A DNA stretch of 64,000 nt from Hofstenia miamia. Its lineage: Eukaryota; Xenacoelomorpha; Acoela. Each line of letters begins with the position of its first letter. Positions within the stretch are counted from its first letter, which is position 1. Shown here in pieces: positions 33,498 to 45,356 of the stretch. The stretch is from contig SCFE01000021.1 in the NCBI GenBank assembly GCA_004352715.1, positions 1,660,384 to 1,724,383 of the forward strand, written 5' to 3'. The position numbers and the translations under genes were made by a program. Under the pieces are notes generated by a model. The model saw only the letters and a program-made list of their open reading frames with translations, had not been told where the DNA came from and did no database searches.

Positions 33498-36463
33498 CTT
33501 AGACAAGGACTTCCTATTGTATTATTTACTCAAACGTGTCAATCATGTTGAACTTATGTTTGACAGGATCTATTTCAAGTGTAACTTACTGTCAGATCAG
33601 TAAAGTAAAATTTTATTAACATATATGACAAACTCTAGTAGGTAGCATTCATTCAAACAATCAACAATGTACCCCTGAGATGATTTATTGATGTCAATAA
33701 CACGATGACTAAGACATCAAGAACCATGCATCTATAGATGATAAATTTGTGATCTACATTAGTATATTCATGGAATTTGCAAAAAATCCTAAAATTGAAC
33801 TGGACTGTAGAGCAATGCTTAAACAAATTTAATTTATTTCTTATCATAGGTTCCGCAATTCAATACATCATATTCTTTTACATTGGCATTGATGCATCAT
33901 TTTAATGATTTTAATCTTGCTCTCAATGCTATATATGCAAAATGTTGCATGGCTAATTGCTTATCTCCAGGACATACATTATTCAAATGTTTGGTTAGGA
34001 CAGAATATTTTGAAAAACAACTAATAAAATTGATAAAAGATTTTTTTGAAGCACATTCAAACAGCCTGATACTAAAATGGGAAATAATTTCAGTGAAGTC
34101 AAACATCCGAGTTTTAGACAAAGTAAACAGGTTATTCTTGAATACTTTTCAGTATTGAATACACATAACTCATTCTTTCAAAATTGAATCACACTACCAT
34201 GGCTTATACCGACTAATGCTGCAATTTTATCAAGTAATATTCATTTATCTACTTCCACAAACTCCTTAACTTTGGCCACATATGCATCATTACAAGAAAT
34301 TAAATATCTTACTTTTTTTTCTATGTGTTTAAACGCTAAATTGCGTTGGCTTCTTTCGCTGCATTATAGAAAAATTGTAGAATAACCTGGTATTTATTCA
34401 TGCTAAATAACTTGAAATTTATCATAAATCAATTTTGGACTCATATTGCTCTTGTATTCTGTGAAAGCAAAAATTTGAATATTGATTCATCCTTGCATTG
34501 CAGTCTAACAAAATGAAAACATTTATTCTCTTGAATAATTATGTAACATTATAAAAGTTTGCCTTTTTCTCTGTCTAATTTTAGTCATATACAATTTTAA
34601 CTTAATAAATTTTTAATAATTTTTCAGTTTTTCACTGCTGTAATTGTAACATAGACGCACTATTTACATTATTCTGTATAACTTGCTTACTGTTATTTTA
34701 GATGGTATTTAAATTTGTTTTGGCGTAAATATAGAACAATTAAATACTTTCGAGTGTGCACATTATAACATCAATATTAGTCTGACTCGTTTCCACAAAC
34801 CATGTGACTTCAACATTCCTGTTATTTGGAGAAGCATTCCAAAATGGAAAGGCGTAATACCATGACCTACAATGGATGAAATTGTTGTGGGGCATTGGAA
34901 AGAATTTTTTAAGGTAGATATTAAAATTGTTTATTTATGCTTCTTTGAAACAAGCAGAAATTATTTTTCAACAATTACCAATCTTAAACTACCCAGGAAT
35001 TATTTTAAAATATATGATGGTTTAGGCCTATTAAAGAATATTGAAGTGTGCATGACCAAATAGTAATATCCACAATCTGAGAAGCCAACACAATAGAGAA
35101 ATGAACCTTCTGTCATTTATGTCTTAGATCTTTTTTCTGTCACGACGAGCCTTTCTATGCGTCATGGTCCCTCACTTTGTCCAGGCCGCTCCCCATTCGG
35201 GTTCGGGTGGTCTCTCTGCGGAGATGTACATCAGGCAATGCAATGAAATGTTAGAGATTTTCATCATTTCACTGGTTCACATTTACCAAATATTTGTAAA
35301 TTTTCTAATAGGCTCAAAAATATGGGAAAGTTTATGCTTTTAAAATTGACTGTTTAAAATAAATCACTAAGTGGCAGTAAAAAATGTCTTAGCTTCGAAT
35401 AGACAGATAAATTTTCCAGTCGATTACGATTCATTTTAATCTGGATCAATTGACAATTTAAATGGTTTCTTAATATATTTCATTATTGGAGCTATTAGTA
35501 GCTTGACCAAAAAATTCAATTTAATATTTTGTAAATATGTAATGAAAAACCCGAAGGACAGGTTTTCTTTTGTACGTATGTCAGGTTTCTTGAAAAAAGT
35601 GTTTTAACAAAAATTAGTTTTCAATGCGTAATCTTGTACAAAGATTCTCTCAGTAGTTCTTCGGGATTTTCTTATGCTAACTTACTACATACCGTATGCG
35701 CATTAACAATACCAAAACAAAATATACATTTGCAAATTATCACTTTAAATAAAAAATGTTCTCAACCAGATTATACAATTCTGCAGCAGTTGCCATAAGT
35801 CAAAATATTTTCCATTTAAGAACAACAAAAAATTCCGTCTTGTTAAAACATTGTTTCGAATTTGATTTTTATTTAAGCATGCAGTTATAGTTTTATGCTT
35901 TATGGCTTTATAGTTTGGGAAATTTTGATGATGTTTGATACCAGTGGAATGTCCCCTGACAGATTTTTATGAGTGATGTTGACTGGCTAAATAAAAAATT
36001 TTCGGTAAAAAAATAAAAAATTTAAAATCTAAATTCAGGAAATCCATTTTAGGGTCTCTTTTCTCAATATTTTCAAAAAATTTTATTAATGACTAAAATG
36101 CCCCGTCAGAAAACCCTGCATACGCTCCTGTTAGTTACCCAAAAGAAACTACGGAGAATTTGCGCTAGAGGAATAAGAGTAGTCCATGATAGAACTATTT
36201 ACATTAAGTCCAAGAAAATTAAATATTTTTGAAAATATTACCAGAAATATGAAATTTCCAGTTAATACTGTGAAATTATTCGCAGAATGAAATAGATTTC
36301 TAATGGTTTTCTATTAAATTGAGTGCGCTGATTTCAATTATTCTTTCTCCTCTAACAAATTTTGTTTAAATCAGCATTGAAACTTTCTATAAGGACATGC
36401 TAGATAAGATAGGATAAGATAAGATGTTCTATATTCAGATAAATATTGACAATTGAAAGCTGA
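33498..36463. other. Gene-poor interval upstream of the claudin-like gene
   Basis: 33883-34158 (+) is an open frame without a recognisable motif. 35125-35235 is a short GC-richer patch (CCAGGCCGCTCCCCATTCGG) that looks like a dispersed repeat fragment. 36095-36130 contains CCTGCATACGCTCC, a word shared with other repeat scraps in the window. No supported exon. Confidence 0.4.
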
Positions 36464-36584
36464 TAATTTATCCGAATAGTGTCAAGTTTATCTGAATAGC
36501 GTCAAATTTAGCTGAATAGCATCAATTTATCTGAATAGCTTCAATTTATCTGAATAGCGTAAAAAATCTGAATAGCTATCCCAA
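36464..36584. repeat. Minisatellite, 19-20-bp unit, about six copies
   Basis: Tandem variants of TTTATCTGAATAGCGTCAA: the variants tttagctgaatagcatcaa and tttatctgaatagcttcaa are seen, with a shorter last unit. A separate (ataag)-type tract lies at about 36400-36424. Confidence 0.9.
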
Positions 36585-38350
36585 AGTAAACATTTTTTCA
36601 AAAAATATAGGTCACTTTCGACAAACTTTGTCTATACCTACCTTTATAATTGTAAAATCGTGGTTACTGTGAGTTAATTCATGAATATCAAAGCTTATCT
36701 CAATCAGTGTGATAGTCTATATTGCTAAAGAAACATTAGTAATCTCCGGCTTGCTTGCAGCAGACTTAACGACTATCTCAGTTTGTTAAAGATAAGGATA
36801 ATTTTGAATCGATTATGGGTAATATATAAACTAAGAGCACATGAGATAGACAAAACATGTATTTCAATTTCTTAGGAATTCATTTTTAACAGGCTTATTT
36901 CTTAGATTGGTAATATATTATGATTTGATATTGTACTTCTTACTATGTTTAGTCACTCACTATCTATCTTGCTGTCTCCCTTTTTCATTTCTTTTATTTC
37001 CAATTATTGCAAAATATAATTCCAAAAATGCTGTTGAAACTACTAGAAACAAATTGCATAAGACATTGATTTGTTCGAGCAATTTGGAGGAAAGCGCTAA
37101 AAATCATTCAAAAAGTCTCTCGAATCTCATCACCTATATTTGCAAAATTGACTGGGAAAACGTGGCAGCTTCTCTATTAAAAGATTTTCCAAAGACTAAA
37201 CTTTATTAGCGAAGAATTCAATTCAAGTAAAATTTGCTGATCCACCAAATTAGATCTTTTAAAAAACTAATAGGGAAAATGTGAACATCTTGAGGTGTCT
37301 GGAATGTATAAAGCTCATTATATCTTTTTCCATCTCCTAAACAAAAAAGCACTTTGATTTGTAAAGTCAATATGTACTTCCATCAAAATGCGATCACTTG
37401 AAGTTTACACAAATAGCCGTTTTGTGACAAATTAAAAATTCCAAACAATGTAATGAACTTGAAAAACGCTCAATTTTGATTGAAATAAAGTGCTTATAAC
37501 TCTTGATACTTGAAATTCATCAATTAGTATTTTTTTAATGATTTTTTGTGTAATTTGTTTTGCTAGAGTTCTTTTTCTTAGTTGAATGTCTTAAAAAGAC
37601 AACAAATCACTATCATTGTCAGCACAAAGACTTGCATGTCTTCTAAGCAATTTTTACTGCCGATTGCTTTCGCAAATAAGCCTTGTAATGCAAAAAACTC
37701 CTAGTTAATACTTTTTCAACCCAATATTTGAATATTTTCAAATACTATTTTAATATTCCCAAAAGCACAACAAATAATGTAGTTGATAATGAGTTCGGGT
37801 GTTTCCTCTTTAAAAAGCAGTGATCAAATTATACGCAAATTATACTGCTTTACCAATGGGGATTCCCCATTATGCAGCCCGGGTCTAATAAGCCAGCCCA
37901 AACCACTTGCATACCTGATTTGATTCCTGAAATTTTTTACGTATTTTTAAAATTCCTCGTTTTATTAGCATGTTGTAGAATCATGTCAATCCACTGTGAG
38001 TGTTACTTAGAGAAAACTTACTTTTCTTAGATTAAACATTAAGCGGAGTTGACACTTTTCCGATTTCTCTCCTTTACAATAAGTGTGCGGTTTATTAAAG
38101 TAATTTAATATACAAGAGCCCTTTTAGCTACTTAATTCACTCCAACTTATTTAGGTAAAGCAGAGATAATGGAAGACAGGATCGACACTCGAAAGTAGAC
38201 GTGCATATCCAGGAACACATCCGCCAGCTGCATCTTACCAATGGAATCACCGCTGTGAGATAGAATCCAACAGAGGAATGTTTGTGTGAATAGCGAACTC
38301 AGTGTGATGGGATTTGCAACTACTTAAGAATTTAGTGCATTGATTGTTTT

Positions 38351-39127
38351 TGTTATTATGAATTGATGCAATAAACGAAGTAATGCAACCTTGCTGCTGA
38401 AATAGCTTATTATGAGGCCTTACACGTAATAACCCTACATATATAGAAATAAATAATAGCCCTTGATACATGTAAACAATCAATGCCGCCCGCAGAAAGT
38501 TATAACTAGAAGTCGGCCAGAGGTCTACCGTAATAAACAATGAGCAACTTGTTGTGACTATTAAATAAACTATATGTAATAGAATATAAAGATACAATCT
38601 AAATAACCGTCTAAATGTAAACACTATTAAATCATCAATCGTCATGTAGCGTAATGAATGTAATAAATAACTTAAGTTCATCGATAAGAGAGTTGACATG
38701 TAAAGCCTACAGGCTGCGATAACAATATCAGACAAGCAATGACAATTAGGAAAGCTATAATGGTAAAAAACTCCTATACCTATCCGTAACCTAAGAGCAT
38801 CCAAGGTAACTACAGCTGTCGCCCTTCCTGCTGTGGAATAGCTATTAGGAGGCTGCTCCAGCATACCTTTAACCGGATGTGGGAACCACCATACAATTAC
38901 CCTAGCTCATAAACATTTAGCTTTCCATCAGAATATAAAATAACCTTACAATTACCCTAGCTTGTAAACGTTTAGCTTTCCATCAGAATATAAAATAACC
39001 TGACAAGAGAAAATAAATCCAAAGTAGATTTGCTCATCATTAATTACATCATGTTCAGTATATTTATAGCACTTGGTAATAAACAACTAAATACTCGACT
39101 AGTACCTGTTAATCGTTCTTGTTTACA
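38351..39127. mobile_element. Candidate solo LTR
   Basis: Starts TGTTATTATG at the boundary where homology to 28496-28601 begins, and may end at ...TTTACA (39127). That gives TG...CA ends flanked by gtttt on both sides (38346-38350, 39128-39132). The right end is chosen by this flank match and could be a chance hit in AT-rich DNA. A 55-bp tandem duplication (38892-39003) is internal. The left boundary is better supported than the right. Confidence 0.4.
38892..39003. repeat. Two-copy tandem repeat of about 55 bp
   Basis: ACAATTACCCTAGCTCATAA... and ACAATTACCCTAGCTTGTAA... each continue to TTTCCATCAGAATATAAAAT; the copies differ at a few bases. Confidence 0.9.
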
Positions 39128-39132
39128 GTTTT

Positions 39133-40678
39133 TCCCTTGCTTAATATTTCTGCTGTTTGACCATCTTTCGTTTTGTCAAAATACTGTCGAGCATAATTTT
39201 AAATATAATTGCACAAAACATTTACAAAATGAAATAATCAATCCTATCATGTTTTTACATTTTAATCATTATAATCAATATCAATAATTTTAGTCTTTGT
39301 TTCCTTCATCCTTTCCTCTCATCTTGACCACACATGATAGTTTGATGGATTATGTCACAATGTATATCGTAAAACTAATAACTACACAGTTTTATGCTTT
39401 TTATTATTAATATAATTATTGTACATTTTACAAAAATCTGCCACATTTTATTATATTCAAGAAAGTAAAATATATTCGATTTTGCAAAAATAGGTCACTT
39501 GAATTTGGTCGATCACTGCTTATATAAATATGCAAGCTTTAATTATTTTATTAAAAAAATTATAGATAGGGTCTGCTGAGTAAAGAAAAAATATCAAAAC
39601 CCTGCTGAAAACAAAATCATTTTGTAAGGCTGGAAACACGGTTGCTGCACAACATCCAAAGTCTTTAACACAATTATGCTTAACATGTGAAAAATCCTGT
39701 TTATATTTCAAATTTTTAAGGGTAATTTACACATTATTATAGTATTATTCATTTTTATTGAAAAACTGAAGTTAAACATAACTTTCAAATATTGGTCAGC
39801 ATTAACGAATTTTAAGCTTGCTAGCAGTAATCTAAACCATCAAATAGTTTAGAAAATGTTATACTTATGAAATTCAGTTAGATTGAGAAGAAACATGTCA
39901 ATTTTAGCTTCTAAATCAAATTATGACATTCTTAGATTATACCTATACCAATATATAAGAAAAGACCGAATTACAACGAATTCTCTAAAAAATTGTAAAA
40001 TTGGGGTAAGTGATTGTACTTCAAACTTACTATCCTTTATGTGCTTGATAAACTATTCTAGTAAACACACTTTTATGCTAGTCATGGAAATTTGAAAATG
40101 TAGAATAATACACTTCTACATTAAAAAGTTCCGAAAAAAAATTTTTCATTCAGTGCTCCCACCTTTTAGTAGATTTTCTTACTTTAAATTAAATCTATTT
40201 TTAGGTATGCTGTCGTATTCTATCCCGAAGTACATGTGTATGTGAGTATGCATGTAAAAGTTGAATTATGTCTACGTTAATTAGTCTTAAGGGAATGTTC
40301 AACCGAATGATAGTGAAAGTTAGTTGTTATCCTGACTCTTAGAAATTATCATTTGCAGACATTTGATTTAAAAATATAAATAGTATATTATGAACCCTTT
40401 AACCATTATCACTTCCCTTCACATTAATAAATTAACAGCAATTTCAGAATTTACTGAGAAACTCTTCTATGCTCATTTCCGATACATAATAATGCCTTAG
40501 CTATTGTTACAGGATATTGAAAATAGAATAAAATCTCTGAGTTTACAAATCGAAATAATCGGCACTCTTTACTAAAAGATTTTCAAATATTGAATAAAAT
40601 GTTAATTTGAATGAGATAAGAATAAAGCGTGTGGCTTGCAATAGTTCTTTTCTCTTTATTCCTTACCAATTTTGTCAA
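39133..40678. other. Intergenic stretch 3' of the PARG gene
   Basis: AT-rich; presumably includes the PARG 3' UTR near 40678. No exon, RNA gene or repeat structure was identified. Confidence 0.45.
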
Positions 40679-41264
40679 TTAGGCCTCCTCTGTTGTTAAT
40701 GAATCCAAAACCGAACTAATTACTTCCATTTCATTGCAGTCAACCATTGCGCAATAAATTTCTCCAACAGTTCTATGGCTAAGCTTATAGAGAAAGTGCT
40801 TGGCGCTCTGAAACAAAAGTTGGTCGTCGAATGTATAATAGTTCAATTGTTTCACTTTAGCTGCAGAAGCAGCAAGTACCTAAAAATCAAGCAATTAAAA
40901 CTGTCTTATTATTAAATATGTAATTTTATGTTATACGTTGTTACATACTAACAAATGAACTCATATAGTTATATAAGTTTTTTATAATTAGTAGTAGGGA
41001 TTGCACACAATAATAATTAAGTCTAACTCTTGAATAAATCAATCAATACCTTCTAATAGGAGCAGACNNNNNNNNNNNNNNNNNNNNNNNNNNNNNNNNN
41101 NNNNNNNNNNNNNNNNNNNNNNNNNNNNNNNNNNNNNNNNNNNNNNNNNNNNNNNNNNNNNNNNNNNNNNNNNNNNNNNNNNNNNNNNNNNNNNNNNNNN
41201 NNNNNNNNNNNNNNNNNNNNNNNNNNNNNNNNNNNNNNNNNNNNNNNNNNNNNNNNNNNNNNNN

Positions 41265-41298
<34 letters not shown>

Positions 41299-44200
41299 TT
41301 AAATAAATTTACAATATTTTATTTTCAAACTTAAAATGTTTAAGTTTGAATTAACGAAACTATATAAATTGTTTTTATCGATTTTCAACAGACACATGTT
41401 GAGTTTTTAAACCTGAACCATCAACTTTTAACTTCAAAATTTTGACACAGATGAAAAAAATGCCCAATTAGCAATACTGTACAAGTGTTATCTGATTTCC
41501 CTATTACATGTGGTGGTCTTAAGTTGCTTGAGATAATAATAAGAAATTTATTGCTACGAAAAATTAACCCTTTCAAGCCCTAAGTTTAGATTAGTCACGA
41601 CAGGAATGAAGTTTCTGGCAACTTTTTGTAGAAGATGGCATTGAACCAGATTACCTATCATGACAACACAACTACTAATAGTGATCTCAAATGGGAATAC
41701 CTTGGAAAAAAATTGACTACCTTTAAGAATATGCAGTATCCAAGAGGATTCACATTCGAACCCGCGAACTCCCTATATGATATATATATATATATCTCTT
41801 ACTTGCGAAGTACAATGATTAGCAAGAAGTTATACTTGTTCTGAAGCATAAATTCACACGTTTTCGAGCTAACCAACAATCTTACACTTATTTTTCGCAA
41901 ACATCATTGGAAATCAATTGCAGATTAACATGGTCAAAGAATTGCACACATTTACTTGATAATTGCGATTTCGCAATTTTATTCATGCTATTGATAGGAA
42001 AGAAACCCTGGAGTAGTGAGTTCCAAGATGTTTAGGACGTTCTTCATTACCGGAATAGTGCACATCAAGTTGATCAAATTCTCTACTCAACTTTATATTA
42101 TATTTATGCCCTGCAACGTGAATTGGCAGAGAAATTCTAGAAATCTGTGATTGTTAAACAAGAAAAAAGTTATTTTTATTCATTCTTTGTCTCAACAATT
42201 ACAGTCACTGGTGCATTCAAGGTAATTCCTAGAAACATACAAAGTTTAAACATTTATTGCCGTGTTTGAAATGAAGCGATTAATTTAATAGGTGTCCCAA
42301 TTTGAGGATAAGCAATTTGTTGAAATTTAGTTTGTGTAAACAACACTGACCATTTTCAAATATTTGCGAGAACTTTTAAGCTATCCGTTGTTTATCAGTA
42401 AGTGGCAATGAAGTTTAAGACATCGCTTTAAATAAAGTTTAAATTATTAAAATCTCTGAAAGCTAATGCACTCCCTTGGATGCTTTTAAAGGAAAATATC
42501 CTCTAAGATCTTATTTCATGAGTTGCTTTTTCCATCCACGGTTATATACGCGAAATTAATATTTGTGAGCATCAATTGCTTAATATAAATTGTAATCCAA
42601 AATTGAGAGGAAAAAATATATTATGCAATTGTTTTCAAATATTGCACATGATAACTTAGTCACCAACCTGTATCAAAAATTTCAGTTGGTTGTTTCCATT
42701 GAATTCACCGCAACCCCATGGTCCAGTACCAAGACACTGATCTTTAGCATTAAGAAATCCACTCAAGGCTTTATTAAGTTCACGATTTATTGACGCTTCA
42801 CTGAATTCATTAACATATTTCTGCTTCTTTAGCTAAGTAACTTAGAATTATCAATAGTCCCAAAGCAAAATATCATAAATGATTATTCTTGATTTGAAAA
42901 GGGTATAATAATTTACAAAAATCATACTCAACACACACTTAAAACAAGTTCCTAGCATCACTCAATTACAAGTCAAACTTCGAAATTTAAAAAAAGATTA
43001 TAAAGATCGTATTGCATTTAAGTAGAACAGAAGAAAAAGGCCCCTAGCCAGCATTATCATCTAAGGGGGTTGACACGCCTTTAGGAGGGGTAGATGGGAA
43101 TTTCAACGTTCCTTAAAATTCAAACTAAAATTTTACTAAGACTGTGCAACATTTTAAGTATATGTTGTATGCATGGCCGTAAGCTGGAATTTCTGAAGGG
43201 GAGGCAAAGCTCCTCAAAAAAATTAAAAAATACAGGCAAAATAGACCTCAGAAATTCATTTCACGACTTTGTTGACAGCAAAGTTACAACAATTGAATTA
43301 ATGAATTTTATTTTTACATGCTGATTTCCTTTTAGCTTTGTTGTCCAAGAGGGATCGCCTGACCTTCCAGAGGGGGGGGGGTTCATAGGAATTTTACTTA
43401 CATTTATAGCATCAATGCAGATGACTTTTCTTTCCTTGTTATCCAGAGAATCGTTGCCCATTCCATTACATGTAATTGAATGTCCATCAAAATCAGCAAA
43501 CTTTTTTGACCCAGTGATAACTAAGCAATCTCTTTCCTCTAATACAGGGGTAAAAAGCACAGCAGGACACATTTCTGGACTTACTCCAAATGCTGCTTCC
43601 TCTTGTGTCGCCATTGGTCCGAAACCAATAAAACTGTTTGAAAAGCAGATCTCGACTGTTTCTTCATCACCAATTTTGCCATTAAGAAAAATTTCAACAT
43701 GTGTCAAATTTTCGTTGCATGCTTTCCAATCAGGGGTTTCTAAACTAAATTTTTTACTTTGAACTTAAACAGAAAAATGCATACCATAAAAAATGTCTAT
43801 AGTTCCATGTACATACCTAAATGACGATAGAAGTGAAAGCTTATTGGTTCTAAAACGGTTGAATTTACTGAGAAAAAGGCTTCGAAATAATTGAAAAGAG
43901 CATTCAGATAGACAGTTGATACATCATTATCAGAATTATATTGATGCCAAAAATGGAAAGTTAACGGTGCGTACTCACTTAGTTCTCCCACAAACAATCC
44001 ACTATATTTCGAGCATAATTGCCAATTTGGGATGAATGTACAAAAGAATTGATGTGATAATAGACAACATACCTAAAAATAAATATAAATATTATTCACA
44101 AATCACAACAGCATTTGAAGCAGCATTCCTGTGCGTTATTTAAACGCATGAACAACTTAACAAATGCCATACTGTAAAAAAATATGTTTACATTAATGTT

Positions 44201-45313
44201 AAGGAATTCATAGACTACATATGAAAATCAACCTATGCAAATATTGCATTGTACATTTAAAAGTAAGCCTGATAAATTAAGTTAATTAACAAAATAATAT
44301 AATTTGCGAACAATAATTATAAGCCTGTTGCATTGGTTCAGTGTTCCTGTATTCTAGTTGGTTTTGGTAAAGATTGGTTCATTAAGTTCTACATAGACAG
44401 TGGACATTAGAAATGGTTAGTCAGGTCTCATTAATACATAATGTTAATCTTCCCATTGCATTGGCTTGAAGTACAATTCCATGCAAACATTTTAACTAAA
44501 CGTCGTTTTCATAAATATTTTAAAAATGCAAAACACTCTACTGTTTCTTAAAAAGTTTTATAAAATTTATATACTTTTCTAAGCCTAACATAGCTTTTAC
44601 CAACTATGATAGTGTCAAAGAATTTGCAAGATGTGGAAACCATAACTAATGATAAAAATAAACATGGTAATTCACTGTAGTGTAAATCAAGCCTAGAATT
44701 GGCTCAGCAGAAATTTGTTGATTTTAAGGAATTGATCCAGATATCAGATAAACTACACTTTTATTAAATCTACAATCTATTGTCAAATGCACTTGCTAAC
44801 GAAATTTGATTGATGCAGTAATAACGACGAATGTAAATTGTGAATATTGAGAGATCTGCTAAATGCACTCAAAGCATATATACCTAGCATAAGATGAGTC
44901 ACATCACTTTGCCATCACAATTACCCTTAATAAGATCAGGAGATACAAAAAAAATCCCCACTACAAAACAATAATGCATTATAAATAGGGATACATTTTG
45001 CTTCTCACATCTTATTGAAACGCATTGTGTAACTAATGAAAATCCCTGATTCCTGATTTTCCATAGTGAGAAGAGTATTCACGAAAACCTTATTATTTAA
45101 ATAGTTGTAAATGTTGTAAATACTAGTTTTTATCAGGTTGATTTCAATTTCGGTTTGCTAGACCAATATAGAGTATATTAGAAATTTTTGTAGTCTGCAT
45201 ACTAGAATTGGAAAGCCTATATTAAGTGTTAGAAGATTTAGATGACTTGTTCGTTTAAAAGTTGAGGGAAGACTGTGCGCAGGGGCGCACCCAGCTTTTT
45301 CTATGAGGAGGGG

Positions 45314-45356
<43 letters not shown>

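Noticed and set aside
36907-37209. 100-codon plus-strand frame with a hydrophobic start
   Set aside because: No convincing acceptor or family; a pyrimidine-rich stretch mimics a signal sequence.
38338-38485. 12-bp inverted repeat CATTGATTGTTT/AAACAATCAATG as a small TIR element
   Set aside because: Homology with 28496-28601 begins inside it and does not include the left repeat, so it is not an element boundary.
38247-38864. 205-codon minus-strand frame
   Set aside because: Lies mostly in the LTR-like repeat; composition is typical of a chance frame and no motif is seen.
41750-41780. ATTCGAACCCGCGA as a tRNA T-loop
   Set aside because: No matching box A or cloverleaf nearby on either strand.
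43415-43762. Plus-strand frame of 115 codons
   Set aside because: Antisense of the PARG catalytic exon.
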